Below the pieces are notes generated by a model. It searched no databases. It was not told the DNA's origin and was given only the letters and a program-made list of their open reading frames with translations. The position numbers were made by a program, and so were the translations under genes. Positions 8,961 through 16,373 of a stretch of 64,000 nt of DNA are shown here, piece by piece. Source of the DNA: Allorhodopirellula solitaria (lineage in GTDB: Bacteria > Planctomycetota > Planctomycetia > Pirellulales > Pirellulaceae); assembly GCF_007859855.1 (NCBI RefSeq), contig NZ_SJPK01000004.1, positions 62,001-126,000 of the forward strand, read 5' to 3'. Positions within the stretch are counted from its first letter, which is position 1; each line of letters opens with the position of its first letter.

Positions 8961-10060
8961 CGTTGGGCTAGCAAGGCGGCGATACCGAGCACGAGGATGA
9001 GCAGCCCAGCGACCAGCGCGAGTTTCCAAGCTGGGACTGTGGGGTTGATGTCTCCCTGCTGACGAATGCGAATTTGTTCGGCGAGCTGCTCTCTGCCGAT
9101 ACCCGTGACGCTCTCAGCTGCGACATCGTGGGGTTCGGGGGCCAGTTCCTCGCGATCTTTTGCGGCGACTGCATGGGGGGAGCTCGCCACAGGGGGCTGG
9201 CTCAGTCCGTATTTCTCACCGATCGTCAGCATCACACCTTGGATCGCACGGGCGTTGAAGGGACGATCCTCCGGCCGTTTCTCCAGGCATCGGTTGATGA
9301 TCTCGTCCAGTTCCCGGGGCACATCAGGAACGAGCGAGGAGATCCGTCGCGGCGGTGTCCGCAGGTGCTGCTCGAACAACTGCGCGAAGTTCTCTCCGAG
9401 AAAAACCTTTTGGCCGCTGAGCATCTCAAACATGCAGCAACCGAGCGCATACAGATCGATCTTCCCCGAGATCACTTCATCGCCGGTGATTTGTTCCGGC
9501 GCCATGTAGGCGTGGGTGCCGACGGTGAGTCCCTGGTGCGTCAGGTCTGCTGAGTGCTGGTCACGTGCGATGCCAAAGTCTCCGAGTTTGACCTCGGCAT
9601 CGCGTGTCAGGAACAGGTTGCCCGGTTTGAGGTCACGGTGAATGACCCCGTGATTGTGGGCGCACTGCAGAGCAGAGCAAACCTGGCGGGCGACATCGAC
9701 GACTGCTGGCCAGGACAAACTGCCGGACTGGACGATAAGATCTTTAATCGTCCCGCCATCGACTCGCTGCATCACGTAGAAAAGCTGATTGTCCTCGCTG
9801 CCGCCTCCGAAGTACCCAATGATATTGGGATGTTCGAGCCGTTCGAGAATCAGCATTTCCCGGCGGAAGCGAGCCTGAATCAGCTCGTCGCTACTGACGT
9901 TCGGGTGCAGGATTTTGATCGCGAGATCTTGGCCTGCGAGTCCCGTGGCGGACGGGGACACCTCGGTGTCCGTTCGCACATGACCGTCAAAGATGGTGCC
10001 GACCGTACCGACCCCGAGCACGGAGCCTAGCTTAAAATCGGCAAGATAGAGGCGTGGCAT
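8957..10060 (-). CDS. membrane-anchored serine/threonine protein kinase
   Basis: A complete Hanks-type kinase: glycine-rich loop GVGTVGT at about 16-22, Lys49 in LAIKIL, Glu in the alpha-C region, catalytic loop HRDLKPGN at 141-148, DFG at 161-163 and APE at 187-189. A variable region follows the kinase domain, and one transmembrane helix (about residues 345-367) ends the protein, so the kinase faces the cytoplasm. There is no sensor region outside the membrane. The ATG at 10060 was chosen; a GTG four codons upstream is possible. It begins 18 bp behind the rplU stop on the same strand, so it is probably cotranscribed with ribosomal protein L21, which is unusual. Confidence 0.92.
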   Translation of the reverse strand: MPRLYLADFKLGSVLGVGTVGTIFDGHVRTDTEVSPSATGLAGQDLAIKILHPNVSSDELIQARFRREMLILERLEHPNIIGYFGGGSEDNQLFYVMQRVDGGTIKDLIVQSGSLSWPAVVDVARQVCSALQCAHNHGVIHRDLKPGNLFLTRDAEVKLGDFGIARDQHSADLTHQGLTVGTHAYMAPEQITGDEVISGKIDLYALGCCMFEMLSGQKVFLGENFAQLFEQHLRTPPRRISSLVPDVPRELDEIINRCLEKRPEDRPFNARAIQGVMLTIGEKYGLSQPPVASSPHAVAAKDREELAPEPHDVAAESVTGIGREQLAEQIRIRQQGDINPTVPAWKLALVAGLLILVLGIAALLAQR

Positions 10061-10078
10061 CGCGAAGCCCACGCATGG

Positions 10079-10393
10079 CTAGACGCCTGCGATCTCTTCG
10101 ATACGCACTCGGGTATTCGGCTGGCGGTGCCCGGTTCGTCTTTTGCTGTGCTTCCGACGACGGAATTTTTGCACGTAGATTTTCTTGTCCATGGACTTGC
10201 CGAGGACCGAAGCGGTGACGCTGACGCCTTCAAGAGTGGGCGTGCCTAGCTTCAGGCCTTCGTCGCCGCCGACGGCCAAAACAGTGCCGAATTGCAGGTT
10301 TTCGCCTTCGGGCGTTTCGCGGAAATCGACATCGATTTCCATTCCAGGCTCAACGCGGTATTGGCGTCCACCGTCAACAAAGATGGCATACAT
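10079..10393 (-). CDS. rplU: 50S ribosomal protein L21
   Basis: The 104-residue protein starts MYAIFVDGGRQYRV and carries the L21 core YVQKFRRRKHSKRRTGHRQ, which binds 23S rRNA. Length and motifs match bacterial L21 (about 103 residues). The start at 10393 was chosen because longer in-frame starts add residues unlike L21. In most bacteria rplU is followed by rpmA (L27); here the next gene is a Ser/Thr kinase and no rpmA is present in the window. Confidence 0.97.
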   Translation of the reverse strand: MYAIFVDGGRQYRVEPGMEIDVDFRETPEGENLQFGTVLAVGGDEGLKLGTPTLEGVSVTASVLGKSMDKKIYVQKFRRRKHSKRRTGHRQPNTRVRIEEIAGV

Positions 10394-10877
10394 ATTGAAA
10401 AAACAGGGTTTCTGGGGTGAGTGATGGAGCATGAGATGCTCGCACAAGCGGAGGGGAGATCATACCGAGATCGTGGTCTGAAGACTAGACCTGTCCGGCA
10501 TGAATCAGCGCATAAAAAACCGGGGCGTCTTGACGGGAAGACGCCCCGGTTTCGCTGTCGACCATGACTTAATGCGTTTGCGATAAAAAACAAAATTCTC
10601 GACGTCGATCCCGACGCCTACTCGGACGCCCCCTCCCTGGGCCGCCTCGATCTGTGGTTGCTGAAGTACCACCGCCGAACGTGTCCGGCAGCTAGCTTCC
10701 GTGCGCCTGGCCCGTGCGTCGATCCGTCGACGCGGCCCGGGTATTCAGCTCGTCAAAATTCCAGCTTGCGACTGGATTTCAACACCGCCGATCCGATGAG
10801 TGGATTGTTATTTTTTGATCGCGAACGTTCTCTCCCTAGCATCTGTCGGGGGGCTTTGCAGGAGCCCCGGTTTGGTC
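10394..10877. other. spacer between rplU and the amidotransferase-like gene
   Basis: This 484-base stretch has no supportable gene. It holds the terminator-like hairpin at 10518-10551 and presumably the rplU promoter between that hairpin and 10393. No clear -10/-35 pair was identified. Confidence 0.5.
10518..10551 (-). terminator. Rho-independent terminator, minus strand
   Basis: A perfect 14-bp stem (10518-10531 with 10538-10551) closes a 6-base loop. On the minus strand the stem, together with the bases that follow, ends in a run of six Ts. It lies about 330 bases behind the amidotransferase-like gene (stop 10878) and ahead of rplU, so it separates the two transcripts. An attenuator upstream of rplU is an alternative. 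Confidence 0.8.
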
Positions 10878-11651
10878 TTAAGCGACGAGGTGAAAATTGT
10901 CCGTATCGGCCGTCTCGCTGGACCGCTCGCTGGAGTCACGCACGGCGTCAACGAATTCTTCGAAAATGCGGATGTCGAGAGCCGAAGCGGCGTCGGATTC
11001 CGGGTGGAACTGGGTGCCGATCGCGAACCAGTCGATCATCTCGCTCTCGATGGCTTCGATCACGCCATCGGGGCAGCGGGCAGTCACGCGGAAGCCCGGG
11101 GCGACTTCATCGATTGCCATGTGATGGCGACTGGTCACGCGGATCTCGCCGTCACCATAAACGCGGCCGATCAGCGAATCGCCGACGACATCGAGCGTGT
11201 GGCGATGGTTCGTGTCTTGCAAGTCAAGGTGCGGCACTGCCGAGGGTAGGTCTTCCTTGAGATGCAAGAACAGATTGCCGCCCTGTTGTACGTTAAGCAA
11301 TTGATGGCCCACGCCGATCCCGAAAACCGGCATCCGACGTTCAGCAATCTCTGCCATCAACATGCGGTCACTCGCTTCCCGACCGGGATTGAGCGGGCGG
11401 ACGCTCGGGTGCAGCATGAAGCCGTCGTTGCGGGGGTCCAAATCGGCACCACCGATGAACATGAACCCGTCCACCGCATCGAGCACGCGGTGAGCGGACT
11501 CCTCGTCAACCTGCGGTGGGACGATTACCGGAACTCCACCTGCCTTGATGATGTTCTGATAGTAGCCTTCGCCGATATAGGCGAACGCAGGGGTCGTCCG
11601 AGCAGCGGCACGGAAGTCAGCATTGATCCCGATCAGGGGTTTGCGTGGCAT
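10878..11651 (-). CDS. peptidase C26 / class I glutamine amidotransferase-like protein without nucleophilic Cys
   Basis: The 257-residue protein is clearly related to gamma-glutamyl-gamma-aminobutyrate hydrolases (PuuD-like): KPLIGINADFR start, FIGGADLDP oxyanion region, LNVQQGGNLFLHL, and the C-terminal GTQFHPES with His216 and Glu218 of the triad. The nucleophile elbow, normally G-[IV]-C-R-G-x-Q, reads GIGVGHQ at 111-117, so residue 113 is Gly (GGC) where Cys (TGC) is expected. Classic thioester chemistry is therefore not expected. It could be a binding or regulatory protein, or use other chemistry. The gene stands alone and is followed by a terminator. Confidence 0.88.
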   Translation of the reverse strand: MPRKPLIGINADFRAAARTTPAFAYIGEGYYQNIIKAGGVPVIVPPQVDEESAHRVLDAVDGFMFIGGADLDPRNDGFMLHPSVRPLNPGREASDRMLMAEIAERRMPVFGIGVGHQLLNVQQGGNLFLHLKEDLPSAVPHLDLQDTNHRHTLDVVGDSLIGRVYGDGEIRVTSRHHMAIDEVAPGFRVTARCPDGVIEAIESEMIDWFAIGTQFHPESDAASALDIRIFEEFVDAVRDSSERSSETADTDNFHLVA

Positions 11652-12309
11652 CTGAAGGTCCTCTTCGATTCGGCAAATTTTGGGAAAAGCCCTTAGCGAA
11701 ACAACTCCGATCGAGCGTGCTCTCTCACCCCGTGTCTGCGCCGCAGCACGGCGTTTACTGGAAGAGAGACCTGATCGGAGTGAGATGAGCCGATTCGTGA
11801 GTCAAGTTTGATTTCGCTCTGGGAACGGCCGTCTTGGCCACAGCGTCCCGGTGCTGAATCTGCCACCTGAATCTAACCACAGAGTTACGTCAGCGATTTT
11901 CGCGAACCTCTCTCCCCCGATATGCATCCATGGGGAGCGAGCGGTGCTAAATCGTCGAACGTTGACGTAGCTCGTCGTGAGCCACGGTGGTTCGAGTCGA
12001 ATCATCCTTTCGCATACGGGAATAGGGTGGCGCGGCGGTGTGTCGCGTCCGACGTGCAGGGAAATTAGGAACCCCGGCATCCCGATGCCAGCGAATTCGA
12101 TATCTTGCGAAAATAGATCGAAAAAACGCTACAGGTAGTGCTAGCAAATGCATTTTTTGCTAGCAAAGCAACCTGATCTGGCTTGAAATGAGGGGCGAGG
12201 AGGTGTTTTTACCCCCCGGCCGTTCGGCCAAGACGAATTCAACTCCGGGCGTTAAACTGGCCAGCCACCCCGTTTGATTCCTCTCGTCTATCTTGTCCGA
12301 AATGGCCCT
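11652..12309. other. 658-base intergenic region
   Basis: No convincing gene was found between the divergent amidotransferase-like and GlmU-like genes. It must hold both promoters. The only clear structure is the hairpin at 12139-12165. A shorter inverted pair, CTCCGATC near 11706 and GATCGGAG near 11775, may also be meaningful. Confidence 0.5.
12139..12165. promoter_or_regulatory. 10-bp inverted repeat upstream of the GlmU-like gene
   Basis: TGCTAGCAAA (12139-12148) is exactly mirrored by TTTGCTAGCA (12156-12165) across seven bases. It lies about 145 bases ahead of the GlmU-like start. It could be an operator for a dimeric regulator or an RNA hairpin; there is no T run after the stem, so it does not look like a terminator. 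Confidence 0.4.
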
Positions 12310-13734
12310 ATGCTGATCTATTGTTTTGAAGACGAACGCGTCGAGAAACTCGCTCCTATCGTCCACGCGCGACCTGCCTACGCGATCACTTGTGCCGGCT
12401 ACCGATTGGTGGATTGGCTCGGCGAACTGCAGCGTGAACACCGTGATGCCAAAGGCGTGGGAGAGGTCCGTAGCTACTTGAATGCGATTCAGGACGCTGA
12501 TTTTGATTTAGAGCCCGTGCCGGCATCTCTGGCGGCGCTCGATGGCTCGGCCGCCGATCTCTGCGACATCCTGCTGGTCAATGCGCGTTTGGTGCCGTCA
12601 GTGGACAACCTGCAAAACCTCCGCAAGCTCATGCAGAGCGAGCGGTTTTCGGTAGTGATGTCGGGTGGCGGCAATGGCGAATCGGAGATGGAACCCGACG
12701 GCGACACCGAGGCGGGAGCCACCGGAGCGGTGTTGGCCGCGTGGCTGCCCGCGGCGGAGGTGGCTCAAGCCCTCGACCGGGGCGCGGCCGCCCGTGCGGA
12801 GGCTGCGGCGAAACCGACGAAAGGCTCGGCCTCCCGAACGAACGCATCAGCGGACGCGTTCGAAGAGCCCCTTGCCGTATTCCCGCTGCTGTGTCGTCAT
12901 GCAGCCACCACGGCAACGCGTTCGCCGCTGACGCTGCACGAGTTTCGCTGGCCCCATGACGTCGTCTCGGCGCACATGAAATGCATCAATGGATCGATCG
13001 AACATCGCATTGCCGCCGGTAACTACACCCAACTGCAAGACGGAGTCTTCGTCGGCGCGGGTGTCTCCATTGGGGAATACGAGTCGATTCATACCGGCGG
13101 CGGTGCGATCGTGCTCGACGACAATGTCCAGGTCGGCCCGTTTTGCTTTCTAGAAGGACCGCTCTATGCCGGCAAACACACGCGGGTGATCGAGCACTCC
13201 TCGATCAAGGACGGTGTCTCGCTAGGCCACACGACCAAGATCGGTGGCGAGGTCGAAGCGTCGGTGATCGAACCTTATACCAACAAACAGCACCACGGAT
13301 TTCTGGGGCATAGTTATCTCGGCAGCTGGATCAATCTCGGGGCGGGCACCTGCAATAGCGACCTGAAAAACACCTACGGGAAAATCAATATTCAGTACGG
13401 GGAGACGAAAATCGCCAGCGGGATGCAGTTCCTGGGGTGCATCATGGGCGACTATTCCAAAAGTGCCATCAATACCGGCATCTTCACCGGCAAAGTCATC
13501 GGAGTGTGCAGCATGATGTACGGATTTGTTACCGGAAATGTGCCGAGTTATGTCAATTACGCCCGCCTCTTTGGCCAAACCTCACTGCTTCCTCCCGAAG
13601 TCATGGTGAACACTCAAGGACGCATGTTCGCCCGCCGAAAGGTAAAGCAGCGGGATGCTGACATCGATTTGATCCACGCCATGTACCACCGCACCGAGAT
13701 CGAGCGGCAGATCTCCGATCAGCTGGGTTTCTAA
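12310..13734 (+). CDS. GlmU-like sugar nucleotidyltransferase / acyltransferase (alternative bacterial type)
   Basis: The 474-residue protein has a degenerate N-terminal nucleotidyltransferase-like domain (about residues 1-220, with LLVNARLVP) without the canonical GxGTR loop, and a C-terminal left-handed beta-helix of hexapeptide repeats (about 235-440), including IEHSSIKDGVSLGHTTKIGG, LGSWINLGAGTCNSDLKNTYG and GDYSKSAINTGIFTGKVIG. This is the alternative GlmU type known from Bacteroidetes and planctomycetes, expected to make UDP-GlcNAc from GlcN-1-P. An Ala/Gly-rich insertion sits at about 120-185. ATG 12310 was preferred over 12274 because family members start close to it. Confidence 0.82.
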   Translation: MLIYCFEDERVEKLAPIVHARPAYAITCAGYRLVDWLGELQREHRDAKGVGEVRSYLNAIQDADFDLEPVPASLAALDGSAADLCDILLVNARLVPSVDNLQNLRKLMQSERFSVVMSGGGNGESEMEPDGDTEAGATGAVLAAWLPAAEVAQALDRGAAARAEAAAKPTKGSASRTNASADAFEEPLAVFPLLCRHAATTATRSPLTLHEFRWPHDVVSAHMKCINGSIEHRIAAGNYTQLQDGVFVGAGVSIGEYESIHTGGGAIVLDDNVQVGPFCFLEGPLYAGKHTRVIEHSSIKDGVSLGHTTKIGGEVEASVIEPYTNKQHHGFLGHSYLGSWINLGAGTCNSDLKNTYGKINIQYGETKIASGMQFLGCIMGDYSKSAINTGIFTGKVIGVCSMMYGFVTGNVPSYVNYARLFGQTSLLPPEVMVNTQGRMFARRKVKQRDADIDLIHAMYHRTEIERQISDQLGF

Positions 13735-13972
13735 GGCCTTGGGGTTGTGGAACATCGATCGGTTTCATAGCATTTCGCGTTCGTCTGAGCCGGGACCCCG
13801 TGCGTCCCCGCCAAATCCCCTTTTTCTTTCGTATCCACTTTGATGGGGCGAAGGGCCAAAGCGGCCCTGGAATCTCGTGTGCGGTTGACTCCGCCCGCGT
13901 CCATTCTCGAACCCGATGTGAAAGAACCAACCTAGAGAGTGCTCCGCGTCAACGCGGGCAAATGAAAAGCTG

Positions 13973-14791
13973 ATGGCAAACGAAATTGTAAAAGAGATGA
14001 TCGAATCGGGCGTCCACTTCGGGCACCGCACCAGTCTCTGGAATCCGAAGATGGCACCGTACATCTTCGGCAAAAAAAACCAAATTCACATTCTTGATAT
14101 CCGCGAAACGCTTCGCGGACTTCTGCGGGCCAAGAAGTACCTTTCGCAGGTCGCCGCTGGCGGTAGCTTGATCCTGTTTGTCGGCACGAAACGACAAGCT
14201 GGCGAAGCCGTCGAAGAACAGGCACTGCGATGTGGGATGCCGTTCGTCAGCGAACGCTGGCTCGGTGGAACACTCACGAACTTCCGTACCATTCGCAGCC
14301 GCCTGGGACGTCTCGAGGAACTCGAAGAACTGCGTACCAGCGACAAGATCAACGACTACAGCAAGAAGATGCAATCGTCGCTCAACCGGGAATACCGCAA
14401 AATGTACCGCAACCTCAATGGTCTGCGGACGATGAACCGGTTGCCCGAAGTCATGTTCATCGTCGACCCCGGGAAAGAGCGTAACGCCGTTCGCGAAGCC
14501 AAACGACTCGGTATCACGACGGTCGCCCTGATCGACACCGACAGCGATCCGAGCAAGATCGATCTGCCGATTCCGGGCAACGACGATGGTATCCGCAGCG
14601 TCGAAATGATCATGCGAGAGCTCGCTGATGCGGTGATCGCTGGCAAGGGAACTGTGCAAACGCAAGCATCCGACGCCGGAGCCCCCGCCACGCCGAGCGA
14701 AGCTCCCGCGGCACCAAGCCAAGCTCCTGCTGCCACCGGAACGCCTGAGCCCGCTGCCGAAGCTGCTGCAAGCGAACCTGCTGGCGAGTGA
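13973..14791 (+). CDS. rpsB: 30S ribosomal protein S2
   Basis: The 272-residue protein has the S2 signatures [46 protein letters not shown] and [12 protein letters not shown]. The C-terminal 35 residues form an Ala/Pro-rich tail (repeats of the type [11 protein letters not shown]) that is longer than in E. coli. It lies ahead of tsf, the usual arrangement, but 456 bases separate the two. Confidence 0.97.
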   Translation: MANEIVKEMIESGVHFGHRTSLWNPKMAPYIFGKKNQIHILDIRETLRGLLRAKKYLSQVAAGGSLILFVGTKRQAGEAVEEQALRCGMPFVSERWLGGTLTNFRTIRSRLGRLEELEELRTSDKINDYSKKMQSSLNREYRKMYRNLNGLRTMNRLPEVMFIVDPGKERNAVREAKRLGITTVALIDTDSDPSKIDLPIPGNDDGIRSVEMIMRELADAVIAGKGTVQTQASDAGAPATPSEAPAAPSQAPAATGTPEPAAEAAASEPAGE

Positions 14792-15247
14792 GCCTGTCCT
14801 AACGGTTCCATCGCTCGCCGACCGCGCCCCAGTGACTGGTGGCGCGGCCCGGAAGCCACTGACCACGTCAGGTTTGGCTTTCGCAGCCCCGCGATCGAAC
14901 TGACTTAGCAGCCGCAGTGCTGGGCCGGATGTCCTCGGGCACCCGATCGCATCGCGCCCCCAGCTGCCATCGCGACTGTTGCGACTCGGCCCACTGACTA
15001 CTGCCCCGCGCTCAGCGGGGCGTGGCCGAGCAACCAAATCCAGCAGATCACGAACTGGCCGAGATGCAATGCGGTACAGGCAACTCTTCCCCGTTCAGCG
15101 GCGTATCGTCACAAATCGTGGCGATTTCGCGAACCGCGTCGCCCCAGCCAACTGGACTGACCCGGGTCGCCGAACCGTTTTCGCTGAGTCAAATCCCCGA
15201 CCACCCCACCATCAAAACATCTGACTCTTGTTATTTAGGAAGCAAAA
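14792..15247. other. 456-base spacer between rpsB and tsf
   Basis: No gene is supported here. An antisense open frame crosses rpsB into this spacer, but its composition is that of a GC-rich shadow. A long spacer at this place often holds a promoter or leader for tsf. The sequence just before tsf (TTTAGGAAGCAAAAATG) contains a good ribosome-binding site. Confidence 0.45.
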
Positions 15248-16225
15248 ATGAGCATTTCTGCCAAAGACGTTAGCGAGTTGAGAAAATCAACAGGCGCTGG
15301 CATGATGGATTGCAAAAAGGCACTGGAGGAATCCGGTGGCGACATGGAAGGTGCCCTCGACTACCTTCGCAAGAAGGGCCAAAAGGTCGCTGAAAAACGA
15401 GCCGACCGTGACGCCAACGAAGGCGTTGTCGTCGCGATCACTGAAGGCAAAAAAGGCTTGCTGCTCGCCCTGAGCTGCGAAACCGACTTCGTCGCCAAGA
15501 ACGAAAACTTCATCGCCCTGACCGAACGCATCGCCCGCCTGGCGATGGACCAAGGTGCCAAGAGCGTCGATGAAGTCAACGCTTTGGAAATCGAAGGCAC
15601 GACCGTCAAGGAACATCTCGTCACCGAAACCGGCCGCACCGGTGAGAAGATCGAAGTCTCCGACGTCCAAGTCGTCGAAGGCGATAACATCGCTTCGTAC
15701 ATCCACGCCGGCAGCAAGATCGGCGTCTTGGTACTGTACAAAGACGGTGGCAAGGACGAAGCGACTCAGTTCTTCCGCGGCGTCGCCATGCACATCGCGG
15801 CGATGAAACCGTCGATCCTGCACCCCGATGAATTCGACCCGGAATTCGTGGAGAAGGAAACCGAATCCCTGCGGGCACAGATCATCGCTGAGAACGAACT
15901 CAACGAAAAGGAAAATCTCGGCAAGCCGGTTAAGAACGTGCCTCAGTACGCCAGCCGCCGGCAGTTGACACCCGAGGTTCTCGCAGCGACCGAGGACGCG
16001 ATCAAGGCGGAACTGAAAGCCGAAGGCAAGCCCGAAAAAATTTGGGACAAGATCGTCCCCGGGAAGATCGAGCGATTCATTGCCGACAACACCGCCCTCG
16101 ATCAAGAACGCTGCCTGCTCAGCCAGTTCTACGCTCTCGATGATTCCAAAACCGTCGAAGCGGCCGTCAAGACGCTCAGCCCCGAGGCTGAGATCGTCGA
16201 GTTCAAACGCGTCGCAGTGAACTGA
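15248..16225 (+). CDS. tsf: elongation factor Ts
   Basis: EF-Ts exchanges GDP for GTP on EF-Tu. The 325-residue protein begins with the UBA-like N-terminal domain containing RKSTGAGMMDCKKALEE, then AEKRADRDANEG and the TDFVAKNENF motif that contacts EF-Tu, followed by the two-part dimerisation core and a late KIVPGKIERFI segment. Length is a little above E. coli EF-Ts (283). AGGAAG lies seven bases before the ATG. A strong terminator follows at 16276. Confidence 0.97.
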   Translation: MSISAKDVSELRKSTGAGMMDCKKALEESGGDMEGALDYLRKKGQKVAEKRADRDANEGVVVAITEGKKGLLLALSCETDFVAKNENFIALTERIARLAMDQGAKSVDEVNALEIEGTTVKEHLVTETGRTGEKIEVSDVQVVEGDNIASYIHAGSKIGVLVLYKDGGKDEATQFFRGVAMHIAAMKPSILHPDEFDPEFVEKETESLRAQIIAENELNEKENLGKPVKNVPQYASRRQLTPEVLAATEDAIKAELKAEGKPEKIWDKIVPGKIERFIADNTALDQERCLLSQFYALDDSKTVEAAVKTLSPEAEIVEFKRVAVN

Positions 16226-16275
16226 TTACTCTCACGTTCGAGCGGCGCAGCTACTCGAGATTGTGAATATCATGC

Positions 16276-16308
16276 AACGGCTCCAGTCTCCGCTGGAGCC
16301 GTTTTTTT
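16276..16308 (+). terminator. Rho-independent terminator behind tsf
   Basis: An 11-bp perfect stem (16276-16286 with 16293-16303), a six-base loop and a run of seven Ts (16302-16308) follow the tsf stop by 50 bases. It also shows that the rlmKL coding region should not begin at the GTG at 16263, since that would place the terminator inside the coding sequence. Confidence 0.93.
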
Positions 16309-16373
16309 ATGGTCGCACGGCACTCACCCCATGCGATCTTACTGAACCTCCTGCTTTGGACAGATGGATCCTC

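Noticed and set aside
13949-15037. Long open frame (362 codons) on the minus strand across rpsB and the spacer
   Set aside because: It runs antisense to rpsB, has no recognisable motifs and a composition typical of a GC-rich shadow frame.
16263-16373. N-terminal extension of RlmKL from the GTG at 16263
   Set aside because: It would run through the strong tsf terminator and adds residues unlike the family.
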